The notes beneath the pieces are model-generated. The model ran no database searches, was not told the DNA's origin, and saw only the letters and a program-made list of their open reading frames with translations. The position numbers were made by a program, and so were the translations under genes. Of a DNA stretch of 64,000 bases, positions 25,125-37,092 are shown piece after piece. How positions within the stretch are numbered: position 1 is the first letter of the stretch; each line of letters starts with the position of its first letter. The DNA comes from Planctomycetaceae bacterium (GTDB lineage: Bacteria; Planctomycetota; Phycisphaerae; SM23-33): assembly GCA_039680605.1 (NCBI GenBank), contig JBDKTA010000058.1, positions 1-64,000 of the forward strand, written 5' to 3'.

Positions 25125-26117
25125 TCAGAGCCGCACGACGGACCCGCCCCAGGTCAGCCCGGCTCCGAAGGCCACCAGCAGCAGCGTCGAGCCCGGACCG
25201 ATCAGGCCCTTCGACGCCGCCTCGGCCATCGCCAGCGGGATCGACGCCGCCGACGTGTTGCCGTAGCGGTCGATGTTCATGTAGATCTTGTCCATGGGCA
25301 GGTCGAACTTCTCTGCCGCCGAGGCGATGATCCGCGTGTTGACCTGGTGGGGGATGACCATGTCGATGTCGGCGACCTTGAGCCCGCACTGCTGCATGCA
25401 GTCGCCCAGAAGCCACTGCATCTTCTCGACGGCGAACTTGTAGACCTCGCGTCCGCGCATCTTGATGTAGTGCTCGCCGGCGTCGATGGTCTGGTGCGTG
25501 GCGGCCTTGGCCGATCCGCCGGCGGGGATGTGGATGAAATCCCAGCCCGACCCGTCGGTGTGCAGGACGTTGTACATCACGCCCTTGTCGGCGGCGTCGG
25601 AGGCCTCGAGAATCACCGCCCCGGCGCCGTCGCCGAAGAGGATGCAACTGCCGCGGTCTTTATAGTCGGTGTAGCGGCTCAGGCAGTCGGCCCCGATCAC
25701 GAGCACGCGGTGGTAGAGACCGTTCTCGATGAACTGGCAGCCCGTGGTCAGCGCGAAGATGAACCCGCTGCAGGCGGCCGACAGATCGAACGCCGGAACG
25801 TCGGTGGCGCCCAGGGCGTTCTGGATCATGCTGGCGCTGGAGGGCAGGAGCATTTGCGGGCTGACGGTGGCGCAGATGATCAGGTCCAGGTCGGCGCCGG
25901 TTTTTCCGGCGTTGGCCAGGGCCTTGCGGGCGGCGTCGACAGCCAGGTCGGTGGTCGATTCGCCGTCGGAAACGACGTGGCGCTCGCGGATGCCCGTGCG
26001 CTGGATGATCCATTCATCGCTGGTCTCGACCATGCGTTCGAAATCGGCGTTGGTGAGAACCTTGGCAGGAACGGCATAGCCCATGCCTGTCACCACTGCG
26101 CGGCGGGACTTGCCCAT
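25125..26117 (-). CDS. fabH: 3-oxoacyl-[acyl-carrier-protein] synthase III
   Basis: A 330-residue KAS III that starts fatty-acid synthesis from acetyl-CoA (or branched primers) and malonyl-ACP. Catalytic Cys116 in LSAACSGFIFAL, His in VIPHQVNTRI and Asn in RYGNTSAASIP are present, as is DEWIIQRTGIRER. Its ATG overlaps the plsX stop by one base (TAATG). Confidence 0.96.
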   Translation of the reverse strand: MGKSRRAVVTGMGYAVPAKVLTNADFERMVETSDEWIIQRTGIRERHVVSDGESTTDLAVDAARKALANAGKTGADLDLIICATVSPQMLLPSSASMIQNALGATDVPAFDLSAACSGFIFALTTGCQFIENGLYHRVLVIGADCLSRYTDYKDRGSCILFGDGAGAVILEASDAADKGVMYNVLHTDGSGWDFIHIPAGGSAKAATHQTIDAGEHYIKMRGREVYKFAVEKMQWLLGDCMQQCGLKVADIDMVIPHQVNTRIIASAAEKFDLPMDKIYMNIDRYGNTSAASIPLAMAEAASKGLIGPGSTLLLVAFGAGLTWGGSVVRL

Positions 26118-27124
26118 TATGCTTCCTCGGTGCTCTTGCAGAGCTCGGTAATCTGCTCGTTGACCTGGCGTCTGGAAAAATCGCCGGCCACACGCACGGC
26201 GTTCTTGATGGCGCGGAAATCGCTGGCGCCGTGGCAGATGATGCAGATGCCTGCCACGCCCAGCAGGGGCGCGCCGCCGTATTCATTGAAGTCGAACTTC
26301 TTGGCCAGGCCCGCCCCGGCGGCCTTGATTTTGTCCAAGTGGTCGGGCATGACCATGGCGATCTCTTTGAGCACCGACTTGATGACCCCGGCGGCCATGC
26401 CCTCAATCAGCTTGAGCACGACGTTGCCGACGAAGCCCTCGCAGACGACCACGTCGACGGTGCCGCGGAAGACGTCGCGCCCCTCGACGTTGCCGATGAA
26501 GTTGACGCCCCGGTCGGCCTTCATCAGTTGGCGCGTGGCCTTGACCAGCTCGTTGCCCTTGGCGTCTTCCTCGCCGACCGACAGCAGCCCCACGCGGGCG
26601 TTCTTGACCGAGCAGATGGCGTCCATATAGATCGACGCCATGATCCCGTACTGCAGCAGGTGCAGCGGGCGGCACTGGATGTTGGCGCCGACGTCGCAGA
26701 CGGCCACGGGGTTGTGGCTGGTCGGCACGATCACGGCGATGCCCGGGCGGTGTACGCCCGGAAGGCGGCGCAGGTTCATCTGCGCTGCCGCCACGAAGGC
26801 GCCGGTGTTTCCCGCCGAGATGCAGGCCTGCAGCTCGCCGTCGCGGTGCATCTTGGTCATCACGGCCAGCGAGCTGTCGGGTTTGGCCCGCAGCGAGGTG
26901 ACCGGGTGCTCGTTCATGGTGATGAACTGCGAGGCGTGGCGGACGTCGACCCACTGGTCCCAGTCGGCGACGCCCTCGGTCTTGAGCTGGGCGCGGATGG
27001 CGTCTTCCTGCCCGACGAGAACGACGCGGTCGCCCGGCGCGAGCAACTCGCGCGCCGCCAGAGCGCCGCGGACTTCCTCGACCGGGGCATGATCGCCGCC
27101 CATGGCGTCAATACCGATCCGCAT
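26117..27124 (-). CDS. plsX: Phosphate acyltransferase
   Basis: A 335-residue PlsX that makes acyl-phosphate from acyl-ACP for phospholipid synthesis. It opens GIDAMGGDHAPVEEV, with family motifs SAGNTGAFVA, LDVGAN-like VCDVGANIQCRP and VVCEGFVGNV. It is the second gene of the rpmF-plsX-fab operon, 3 bp after rpmF and overlapping fabH. Confidence 0.96.
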   Translation of the reverse strand: MRIGIDAMGGDHAPVEEVRGALAARELLAPGDRVVLVGQEDAIRAQLKTEGVADWDQWVDVRHASQFITMNEHPVTSLRAKPDSSLAVMTKMHRDGELQACISAGNTGAFVAAAQMNLRRLPGVHRPGIAVIVPTSHNPVAVCDVGANIQCRPLHLLQYGIMASIYMDAICSVKNARVGLLSVGEEDAKGNELVKATRQLMKADRGVNFIGNVEGRDVFRGTVDVVVCEGFVGNVVLKLIEGMAAGVIKSVLKEIAMVMPDHLDKIKAAGAGLAKKFDFNEYGGAPLLGVAGICIICHGASDFRAIKNAVRVAGDFSRRQVNEQITELCKSTEEA

Positions 27125-27127
27125 GGG

Positions 27128-27313
27128 CTAGCTCTCCTTTTCTTCGACCTCGAGTTTGAGCCCTGCACGCACGTACCCGCAGTTGCTGCAGGCGGCGTGG
27201 GGCAACTTGGGGGAATTGCACTTGGGGCAATCCGCCAGGTTGATCGGACGAAGGGCGTGGTGGCTGCGGCGCTTGCGCGTCCGCCCTCGGCTGAGTTTAT
27301 ATTTAGGGAGCAT
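27128..27313 (-). CDS. rpmF: 50S ribosomal protein L32
   Basis: A 61-residue L32. N-terminal part SRGRTRKRRSHHA and zinc ribbon CPKCNSPKLPHAACSNCGY are classic, and the protein ends in an acidic tail. ATG at 27313 is preferred over an upstream start at 27328. It is first gene of the fatty-acid operon, a common bacterial arrangement. Confidence 0.95.
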   Translation of the reverse strand: MLPKYKLSRGRTRKRRSHHALRPINLADCPKCNSPKLPHAACSNCGYVRAGLKLEVEEKES

Positions 27314-27384
27314 ATCCTGACCTTCCATCTGCGCAGGACCCGGCCGGTGCGGCCGACTTGCCCGCGCAATTTAAGAAACGCAAG

Positions 27385-27413
27385 AAATTAGTCAGTCCTG
27401 ACCGCTTTGTCAA
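27385..27413 (-). promoter_or_regulatory. Predicted promoter of the rpmF-plsX-fab operon
   Basis: On the minus strand: TTGACA (27408-27413), 17-bp spacer, TAATTT (27385-27390), with a leader of about 65 nt. No FapR-type palindrome was recognised. Confidence 0.6.
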
Positions 27414-27419
27414 GACAAT

Positions 27420-27757
27420 CCTGATTCCCCGCACCTGTTCATTTTTCACAACGCTTCTATTACGCCCGCCCAGGGTGGCATGGCGACACGCGTTTTTGTT
27501 TCTAGCGGGTCGCCATGGTTTCGTGGCATGGGCGTCCCGCCCATGCTCTTGCCGTGTGGCATGGGCGTCCCGCCCATGCTCCCCTCCTTTGCGGTCAGGG
27601 ACACGCACAACGAAGTTGTGCGTGGCACCCGTGCTGCCCGTGCCACAAAGCGGGTGCCGTGGCGGGAGGGCTTTAGCCCGACAGCCACGACTTGCGAATC
27701 TAACGTTCAGGGATCGTGGCTCTCCGGGGCTTCGCCCCTGCGCGCCACGGCACCGGG
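27420..27757. repeat. Gene-free stretch of dispersed repeats between rpmF and alaS
   Basis: Three repeat families lie side by side. 27474-27516 is a GGTGGCATGGCGAC inverted repeat, also present inverted at 43110-43160. 27523-27584 holds two units of CATGGGCGTCCCGCCCATGC. 27602-27624 is a hairpin with CACGCACAAC arms around GAA. The fourth element, 27653-27754, is listed separately. No gene seen. Confidence 0.75.
27653..27754. repeat. GGTGCCGTGGCG palindromic repeat, copy 1
   Basis: A 102-bp element bounded by GGTGCCGTGGCG and CGCCACGGCACC, containing an inner ACAGCCACGA / TCGTGGCT pair and a GGGGCTTCGCCCC hairpin. Near-identical copies are at 33101-33204 and 48977-49097. Confidence 0.85.
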
Positions 27758-30460
<2,703 letters not shown>

Positions 30461-30511
30461 GGGTGCCTGCGCCTGGGGGTCTGCGAATCCGTAGGACAAA
30501 TCGAACCGGTC

Positions 30512-30540
30512 ATTTTAGCGGCACAGGCACACACCGCCAA
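30512..30540 (-). promoter_or_regulatory. Predicted promoter of alaS
   Basis: On the minus strand: TTGGCG (30535-30540), 17-bp spacer, TAAAAT (30512-30517). Leader about 45 nt. Confidence 0.5.
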
Positions 30541-30564
30541 GCAACAATTGACTCCGGACGCGGA

Positions 30565-32124
30565 TTAGAACAACTCTCGCGACTCGGCGGACTCGCCAGA
30601 GGCATCGCTCTTGGCCCAAAGATGCGTCTTGCAGTTGTACGTCCACCCCATGCGGGTAAGGCGGTCGGCAAACTCCCGGCGGTCAAGAGACAGGCACCCC
30701 AACGCTCGACGATTCCATAATTCAATCACCACGCGATTGAACAAAGCTTCGTTTGAAAAACTGGTGCTTCCGTGGTTGAGGCATGCTTCAAATACCTCTG
30801 ACAAGACTTGTTCGAGTTGGCCCGCCGGCCGCACAGGAATTCTTCGCGGCTTCGGACGATTCTCCGGTTTGTAGAAAGTGAGGATCAACTCGCCGGCAAG
30901 CATGCTGGCAGAATTTTTCTTCTTGTGCATGGACCAGATAACATCGCCCGTCTGCGTGATGGCCGTCTTAAGCAATGCACCGCACTCGCTGGCCGTTTCG
31001 AGAATTGTCGCAAAATACGACAGGTCCCAATGTTGAAAGACAATCGAGCACCACCGGTCGCCACGCAAAAGCCTGAAGCACATTCGAATGCTCTGTGCCA
31101 GGCTTTGCCGATAGTGCTCTTCGCTATGTCCGCATTCCCCGCCGACAATAGTCTCATTCTGTCGCGTTTCTTCGGTTACGGGAAAACCCAGCCAGTGGTT
31201 CCAAAGAATCGAAAGGTCGAGATAGCTGATAAAGGCTCCATATGGAGGATCGGTGAAAATGTAGTCCACGCTCCCCGGTGCCAACGTCTGATCGAGCGTG
31301 CCGGCATCTTGCGATAGCACAATGAAGTCGCGCTGACTGTCCAGCACCAGTCTGTCCTTGGTCCTCTGAAGCCAGTAATCCCGCGTTTGCAGAACCTCTT
31401 TCTTGGCCGCAAGAACATTCAGGTAACGCCCCCGGAACGTCTCCCAGATAGGCAGTTCCACGCACTGTGAAGCCAGCTTGTAGCGATAGATGCTGAATAT
31501 GCTGGACCCGCCGCGACTGGCCGCCCGCCCCTTGGCCGACAGGAATGTCTTGTTCAGCTTGGAGACAGCCGCAGACCAGGCGAGCAACAGCAGTTCCCGC
31601 ACCACGCCTGATTCCCTGTCGATGGCACTCTTAAGCAGCGCCAATCCGGCCAACTGGCGCGGCGTGAACAGGTCGTAAAAAAACTCCGCGTCGGACGTTC
31701 GCGGCAAGGGGATGTTTTCGGGTAACGACAACTTCTGCAGCCACTGAGCGGCCGCGGACTCGCTCTGTTCAATCTGGGCAAGGGATTCAACCGTCTCTCG
31801 TTCGATGCGTTCGAATGCTTGCTGCAGCGGTGCGATGGAGGGCAGCGTGGTATCTGCAATGTTCCTCGCCAGGAAATTGGCAAAAGGATTCAGATCGTTG
31901 TGGATGGCTCGCCGCCCCAGCAACATCGCTTCGATGGCGGTGACGCCTGTCCCTCCGAAAGGATCCAGAACAACATCCTCTTGGCGAGAATACCGTTCGA
32001 TATACGCCCGGACCACGTTGGGCGGGCGGCGCGTGAAATAGGGGTGAACGCCATAGTGCCGCGCGTCTTGCTGTCGTGCGGCTGGAATCGCCTCGACGAT
32101 AGGTTGGATGGTGGCACGGGTCAT
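30565..32124 (-). CDS. Type II DNA methyltransferase (amino-methyltransferase class)
   Basis: A 519-residue methylase for adenine-N6 or cytosine-N4. An N-terminal motif X-like region (HYGVHPYFTRRPPNVVRAY) and the AdoMet motif VLDPFGGTGVTAIEA (about 52-66) come first. A long variable region of about 220 residues follows, which may hold target recognition, and then catalytic motif FTDPPYG (DPPY at 292-295). Its ATG directly abuts the stop of a putative restriction endonuclease (TAGATG), so it is the protective half of a restriction-modification pair. Recognition sequence unknown. Confidence 0.85.
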   Translation of the reverse strand: MTRATIQPIVEAIPAARQQDARHYGVHPYFTRRPPNVVRAYIERYSRQEDVVLDPFGGTGVTAIEAMLLGRRAIHNDLNPFANFLARNIADTTLPSIAPLQQAFERIERETVESLAQIEQSESAAAQWLQKLSLPENIPLPRTSDAEFFYDLFTPRQLAGLALLKSAIDRESGVVRELLLLAWSAAVSKLNKTFLSAKGRAASRGGSSIFSIYRYKLASQCVELPIWETFRGRYLNVLAAKKEVLQTRDYWLQRTKDRLVLDSQRDFIVLSQDAGTLDQTLAPGSVDYIFTDPPYGAFISYLDLSILWNHWLGFPVTEETRQNETIVGGECGHSEEHYRQSLAQSIRMCFRLLRGDRWCSIVFQHWDLSYFATILETASECGALLKTAITQTGDVIWSMHKKKNSASMLAGELILTFYKPENRPKPRRIPVRPAGQLEQVLSEVFEACLNHGSTSFSNEALFNRVVIELWNRRALGCLSLDRREFADRLTRMGWTYNCKTHLWAKSDASGESAESRELF

Positions 32125-32988
32125 CTAACGGCTCAGGTAATCCGCCAAAACAGGCAGTTCAACGAAATCAATATGCGCAGGCGGATTGATGATATCGTGT
32201 TTCATGCACAGAACGACAGCCCGCGGAAGACTCGTATATCGAGTCACTTGATACGTAAATCCTGTCGATCGTTTCTTTATTTCAACAGGGCAAGTGTACA
32301 TGGGCAACGAATTGAACTGGAACCGGCTGGTAACGCAATCATAGCCTCTTCCCAGATAGGCGCTCAACTCCAGACCAAGGATAGATAAAGCTCCTCCCGT
32401 TCGGAGCAAATCGGATTCGAGAATGTTCCTGGCTTTCGAATCCCCATGCTCGGCTGCCACGCGGTTGATCTGGGAGGCAGCCCATTCGCTCCATGCAGGG
32501 GAACGTCTTCGGCAGGCGTCGAGTTGCTGTCTCCAGAACTTGCTCTGGTAGTCACGGTGGAAAGAAAGCGGCGCATGCACCTTCTCCAGGGGCCGATCCC
32601 GTTTAGCCCCCTGCATCCGCACGGCGGTGGGAACAAGAATAAAATGCCCGTCCGGATGAATCTCGACATCCAGATCGATTCTCTCAAAATCACGTCCCGC
32701 TTTCAGGCCATACCAATACCGAATCGCTTCGCCGATAGACTGTTCACCGCCTGCTTTCTGGATACGATCATGCCCGACTTTGCCTGAGATGACCTTGTCG
32801 CCGGAAAGCTTATGGTCCCGGTCCACAGCCATGAAAGAACTGCGGGCGATTCCATAAGGAGTCTGCAGCACCACCGGGCAAGCACCTCGCTTGCGAAGAA
32901 ACTCCTTCACCGGCTGCGAGAGCCCGTGGAAGAAATACTGAGGCCCGCCCGATTTCCTGCTCTCGTCTTTGGTTTGCTGAAGGTGCAT
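32125..32988 (-). CDS. Putative type II restriction endonuclease
   Basis: A 287-residue protein without a family I can name. A possible PD-(D/E)xK core is GYDCVTSR (Asp217) followed by CPVEIKKRSTG (Glu236, Lys238), with Glu208 before it; this matches the spacing of such nucleases. It is translated immediately upstream of a DNA methyltransferase with no gap, which is the main argument for the role. An alternative is a modification-linked accessory protein. Upstream lies a copy of the GGTGCCGTGGCG repeat. GC is somewhat lower than the surroundings, suggesting acquisition. Confidence 0.6.
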   Translation of the reverse strand: MHLQQTKDESRKSGGPQYFFHGLSQPVKEFLRKRGACPVVLQTPYGIARSSFMAVDRDHKLSGDKVISGKVGHDRIQKAGGEQSIGEAIRYWYGLKAGRDFERIDLDVEIHPDGHFILVPTAVRMQGAKRDRPLEKVHAPLSFHRDYQSKFWRQQLDACRRRSPAWSEWAASQINRVAAEHGDSKARNILESDLLRTGGALSILGLELSAYLGRGYDCVTSRFQFNSLPMYTCPVEIKKRSTGFTYQVTRYTSLPRAVVLCMKHDIINPPAHIDFVELPVLADYLSR

Positions 32989-33100
32989 CGTTTCTATCCT
33001 TGCCGGCGGCCAATGCGACGACTGGCATTATCCGCTCTTTTGCACCTTCACTCAAGACATGGCGGAATAATACTCTCGATGGAAAAGGCAACCGCCACGG

Positions 33101-33204
33101 TGGGCGCTGTGGCGGGAGGGCTTGGGCGCGACAGCCACGACTGGCGAATCGAACGTTCAGGGATCGTGGCTCTCCGGGGCTTCGCCCCTGCGCGCCACGG
33201 CACC
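33101..33204. repeat. GGTGCCGTGGCG palindromic repeat, copy 2
   Basis: Close copy of 27653-27754: the core from GGCGGGAGGGCTT through TCAGGGATCGTGGCTCTCC to the CGCCACGGCACC end is nearly identical; the left edge is slightly degraded. It separates the restriction-modification pair from a hydrolase gene. Confidence 0.85.
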
Positions 33205-33224
33205 CTGCTCCACAACTTTACGTG

Positions 33225-33926
33225 CTACGCCGCGTGAGCGATCACGAAGTTGACCAGGTCCTGGCACTGGAAGAAGCCTTGCCACATGTTGTGGCCTTGG
33301 CCTTTGGGGATCAGGAGCTTCACCAGGCCGCCGAGCTTCTGGTAACGCTGAGCCAGTTCGCCGCTGTTGGCCTCGAGGGGCACCAGTTCGTCGACGTCGC
33401 CGTGGATGTGGAAGAGCGGCACGCCGGCGGCCGCCAGCGGGGCCAGGCGGTCAATGGGGTTGTGGGCCTTGAGGGCGGCGGCGAGCTGCTTTTCGGTCAA
33501 GGCGTAGGCGCCGCAGGCCTTGTCGAGTCCCGGCCAGCTCGCCAGATTGCAGACGGGGTAGATGCCCGCGATGGCGCCGACGCAGTCGGGATTTTCCGCC
33601 GCCCAGTTGTAGAGCATGAGCCCGCCGCGGCTTCGCCCGAGCAGGCAGGGCTTCTTGGAGAACCCTGGTCCGCGGGTGAGTTCTTTGTAGAGGGCGCTGT
33701 AGAGCGTGCGGCCGGCGGGGCTGCCGTACGATTCGCCCACGTCGATTCCGGCCACGGCGATGCCGGCCTTGCCGAACTGGTCGATCATCCATTGTTCTTC
33801 CGGTCCGGGCAGTCCCTTCAACGTCGGGGCGTACCAGACCCAGGGCGTGGCGCGGGTGGCGCTCCAGTTGGTCGGCGGAATCACAAACGCGTCGCGGCCT
33901 TCAATGATGAATGTCTCGGTCGGCAT
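33225..33926 (-). CDS. Alpha/beta-hydrolase, probable esterase
   Basis: A 233-residue hydrolase with nucleophile Ser99 in LLGRSRGGLM, acid in HIHGDVDELVP and His in PKGQGHNMWQG, the typical Ser-Asp-His order. No signal peptide. Such small planctomycete hydrolases often resemble acetyl-xylan or other carbohydrate esterases, but the substrate is not evident. It is 37 bp past the start side of the asparagine synthetase gene's stop, on the same strand, so the two may not share a promoter. Confidence 0.8.
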   Translation of the reverse strand: MPTETFIIEGRDAFVIPPTNWSATRATPWVWYAPTLKGLPGPEEQWMIDQFGKAGIAVAGIDVGESYGSPAGRTLYSALYKELTRGPGFSKKPCLLGRSRGGLMLYNWAAENPDCVGAIAGIYPVCNLASWPGLDKACGAYALTEKQLAAALKAHNPIDRLAPLAAAGVPLFHIHGDVDELVPLEANSGELAQRYQKLGGLVKLLIPKGQGHNMWQGFFQCQDLVNFVIAHAA

Positions 33927-33962
33927 GTGTTTGCTCCAGCGGTTTGTACCGGCGGGTTCGAG

Positions 33963-35993
33963 TCAATTGGCCGGCGCGGGCGCGGCGTATGCGTGGTCGC
34001 GGCCGGTGGCGGCGTACCCTCCGGCGCGGGGTGCGTATTCGCCGCGGTCGACCTTGTCGGCCAGCACCTGCGTCGAGACCACCATCGTCAGGGCCATTCC
34101 CATCATGGTCCGCTCGATGGCGGCTCGGCCGAGGCGCAGGGGCTCCTGGCGTTCGGCGGCGATGCCGGCCTTGCACTGCTCGAGGCGCGAGACGATCCGC
34201 GCGACGGAGGCGGGGTCGAAGTATCCGAACCGCCTCAGGGTTCGTTCTTCGAGCAGGTGGCGGACGTAGTCGGTGGCGTCGTCGCCGACAAAGGGGGTGC
34301 CGAAGGGCGCCAGGAACGGTTTCTTGACTCGCTGGAGCACTTCCTGGGGCAGGCGTCCGGCCATGGCGCGGCGGAGCAGATATTTCTGCGACGTCCATCG
34401 CGTTTTGATCAGCGGCGGGACGCGGGCGAGGAACTCCTGCACCGTGCGGTCGAGGAAGGGGTATCGCCCCTCGACGCTGTTGGCCATCAGCGCCCGGTCG
34501 CCGTGGGAGCCCAGCAGGTGGTTAGTCATGAACACGCGGCTGGAGACGTACATCGAGCGGTTGAGCTGGTCCCAGCGGTTCATCGTTTCTCGGGGCAGGT
34601 TGACCAGTTCGCTGTCGTCGCAGGCGGCCGAGCGGGCGAGCATCTCGGGGGTGTAGATCATCTCGCGGACGGCGCGGAAGTACAGGAACGTGATCATGAC
34701 CGACGGGAAGAATCCAAACAGCGAGTGGGCGTAGCGCGTGTCGTCGGCCTGGGGGATGAACGGGTTGCGCCGCCCGCTGGAGTAGGCGAACAGCGGCTTC
34801 ATGAACAGATTCAGCAGCACGCTCAGGGGCGCTCCGCAGCGCTGGCGCATGGCTTCCCAGCGGAAATACTCGTAGCCGCCCAGGGCCTCGTCGCTGCCTT
34901 CGCCGGTGAGGACGACCTTGACGTGCCGGCTGGCCAGTTCCGACAGCGACATCAGCGGGACCGATTCGGTGCTGAGCATCGGCGCCTCGCCGTGGTAGAT
35001 CAGCTTGGGCAAGTCGGCAGCGAGGTCCTGCTGGCGGTACAAGCGGCGGTGTACCTCGATGTCCAGCGCCTCGGCCAGCCGCTGCGTGCGGTGGCTCTCG
35101 TCGTAGCTGGGCTCGGGAAAGCCGATGGTGAAGACGCGCTTTCGCACGTCGTCGCGCCCGTTGGCCATGGCGGCGACCGACGCCGAGTCGATGCCGCCCG
35201 AGAGGTACAGGCCCACCGGAACGTCGGCCTTGAGGCGCCGGCAGGTGGCGGCCTGGAAGATATCGTGAAACTCCGACGCCCACACGTCGGCGGGGCGGTC
35301 TTCGTACTGGCCCGCGTCGGGGTAGGGGATGTCCCAGTAGACGCCCTCGCGCAGTCGCCCGTCGACGATCTCGAGATAGCGCCCGGGCCCGAGGCTGCGG
35401 ATGCCCTCGAACATCGCCCGCGGCGCGGCGGCGCAGCCCAACGCCATCACCGAGTCGATGCTCCGCACGTCGATGCGCGGTTTCACCAGACCGGTGGCGA
35501 AGATCGCTTTCATCTCCGAACCGAAGACCAGGCAGTCGCCGGCGACGGCGTAGAACAGCGGGCAGATGCCCATCCGGTCGCGCGCCAGCAGACCGCGGCG
35601 ACGGGCCGAGTCCCACAGGGCGATGGCGTATTGGCCGTCGATGACCTCCAGCGCGTCGAGCCATTTCTCCTCGAACAGATGCACCGCCACCTCGGTGTCG
35701 CAGTGCGATTTCACCACGTGCCCGCGGGCGACCAGGCCCGAGCGGATCTGGTCGTAGTCGTAGATCTCGCCGTTCATCACCAGGTGGTGGCGGCCGCTCT
35801 CGTCCTGCACCGGCTGCCTGCCGTGGGCGGGGTCGATGATCGCCAGTCGCGTGGCGCCGAGGAAGACGCTGCCATCGCGAAAGAAGTCGCGGTCGTCGGG
35901 TCCGCGATGGTGAATGACCGAAAGCACCGCCCGCGGGTCAAACGCCGGCAGCGGGCCGCCCGCCAGATTGATGATGCCTGCGATTCCACACAT
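33963..35993 (-). CDS. asnB: Asparagine synthetase, glutamine-hydrolysing
   Basis: A 676-residue AsnB. Met is followed by the nucleophile Cys2 (MCGIAGI) of the glutamine amidotransferase domain, with HRGPDDRDF and VMNGEIYDY. The synthetase domain has the pyrophosphatase loop YLSGGIDSASVAA and the GEGSDEALGGYEYF motif. The length and C-terminal extension resemble AsnB paralogues used for amide formation in cell-surface or secondary products, so the product may not be free asparagine. Monocistronic by spacing. Confidence 0.9.
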   Translation of the reverse strand: MCGIAGIINLAGGPLPAFDPRAVLSVIHHRGPDDRDFFRDGSVFLGATRLAIIDPAHGRQPVQDESGRHHLVMNGEIYDYDQIRSGLVARGHVVKSHCDTEVAVHLFEEKWLDALEVIDGQYAIALWDSARRRGLLARDRMGICPLFYAVAGDCLVFGSEMKAIFATGLVKPRIDVRSIDSVMALGCAAAPRAMFEGIRSLGPGRYLEIVDGRLREGVYWDIPYPDAGQYEDRPADVWASEFHDIFQAATCRRLKADVPVGLYLSGGIDSASVAAMANGRDDVRKRVFTIGFPEPSYDESHRTQRLAEALDIEVHRRLYRQQDLAADLPKLIYHGEAPMLSTESVPLMSLSELASRHVKVVLTGEGSDEALGGYEYFRWEAMRQRCGAPLSVLLNLFMKPLFAYSSGRRNPFIPQADDTRYAHSLFGFFPSVMITFLYFRAVREMIYTPEMLARSAACDDSELVNLPRETMNRWDQLNRSMYVSSRVFMTNHLLGSHGDRALMANSVEGRYPFLDRTVQEFLARVPPLIKTRWTSQKYLLRRAMAGRLPQEVLQRVKKPFLAPFGTPFVGDDATDYVRHLLEERTLRRFGYFDPASVARIVSRLEQCKAGIAAERQEPLRLGRAAIERTMMGMALTMVVSTQVLADKVDRGEYAPRAGGYAATGRDHAYAAPAPAN

Positions 35994-36230
35994 TGACTAT
36001 CTCCATGAGGCGCCCCCAGAACGGCAAGGCGGTTAATCATAGCCTCTTCTACGCTTGAGCACAAGGCCAAGACGCGGGCTGGGCAGGGCGATCGCATCCA
36101 AATAGTCGAGGGCACGACACGGGACGGTTTGAATCCAGAGGCGATTGGCCTGCCCCGCCCGGGTTCCCTGTTCACAAAAGCACTTCGGGGCGGTAGAGTG
36201 CTATGTGCCTTTTTCGTGGGATTAGATTAC

Positions 36231-37004
36231 ATGAGTGGCGTTGGAATTGGATTTACTGTCGCGGGGGTGGCGTTGGGCGTGCATGTCTTCGCCGGCGTGC
36301 TGCAGCACCTCTTTGCGCGCCGCGACCGTGCGGGCAACCAGGACAAGGCTCTGGTCATCTTCGTCGAGTCGATCCGCTGGCTGGGCGTGGCCTGGGGCAA
36401 GCGCACCGTCGCCGCGGGCCTGCGCGACGCGGGCTTCGGCGGCGAGTTCCTCTACTGGCCATGGCACAGCACCTGGCGGGGATGGCTCGTGCTGCCGGCC
36501 ATCATGGACCGCCGCATGCTCGAGAAACGCTCGACCGAGCTCTCTGAGTTTATCGCCGCATGCAAACGCAGCAAACCCGACCGCCCCATCTACGTCATCG
36601 GGTATTCCTGCGGGGCCTTCGTGGCCCTGAGAGCGCTGGAACTGCTCAAGGGCGGCGTCACCGTCGAGGGCGCCGCTTTCCTCGCCGGGGCCATCAGCCC
36701 CAACCACGACCTGACAACCGCCGCGGCCGCCGTGCGCGGTCCGATGGTCTCCAGCTCCTCGGTGGCCGACTGGCTCATCGCCGGGATCGGCACCTGCATC
36801 TTTGGAACTGCCGATCGCAAACACGCTCCCGCCGCCGGGATGGTAGGCCTCCACGGGCCCGGCAGCGAAATCCTCACCCACGTATCCTGGCACCCGCTGT
36901 ACGCCCGGTTCGGGCACTGGGGCGGACACTTCGCCGCCTCCGGACGCGGCTACGTCGCCAACATCATCGCTCCGGCCCTGGGACTCGCACAACAGGCTCA
37001 TTAG
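36231..37004 (+). CDS. Alpha/beta-hydrolase-like protein of unknown function
   Basis: A 257-residue protein with an N-terminal hydrophobic helix (about 4-25), then LVIFVESIRWLG and a GxSxG elbow GYSCGAF (Ser126). A late Gly-His-rich region (FGHWGGHFAASGRG) may supply the His. The acid residue is not obvious. The start at 36231 (MSGVGIGF) lacks a ribosome-binding site; an upstream in-frame start at 36129 is possible but reads poorly. Probably a membrane-anchored hydrolase. Confidence 0.65.
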   Translation: MSGVGIGFTVAGVALGVHVFAGVLQHLFARRDRAGNQDKALVIFVESIRWLGVAWGKRTVAAGLRDAGFGGEFLYWPWHSTWRGWLVLPAIMDRRMLEKRSTELSEFIAACKRSKPDRPIYVIGYSCGAFVALRALELLKGGVTVEGAAFLAGAISPNHDLTTAAAAVRGPMVSSSSVADWLIAGIGTCIFGTADRKHAPAAGMVGLHGPGSEILTHVSWHPLYARFGHWGGHFAASGRGYVANIIAPALGLAQQAH

Positions 37005-37092
37005 TTCGTTGAACTCGTCAGACTGGCTACTCTAACCAATTAACCAGTCAACCAATCCACGGCCTATAATTTGCTGAAAGGGGGGTACCCGA

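Noticed and set aside
30490-30565. Possible tRNA because of a GGTTCGATTT match
   Set aside because: No cloverleaf can be drawn around it; the match falls in the alaS leader.
33000-35996. Plus-strand open frame of 998 codons opposite the hydrolase and asnB
   Set aside because: Runs through a repeat and two well-supported minus-strand genes, with antisense-like composition.
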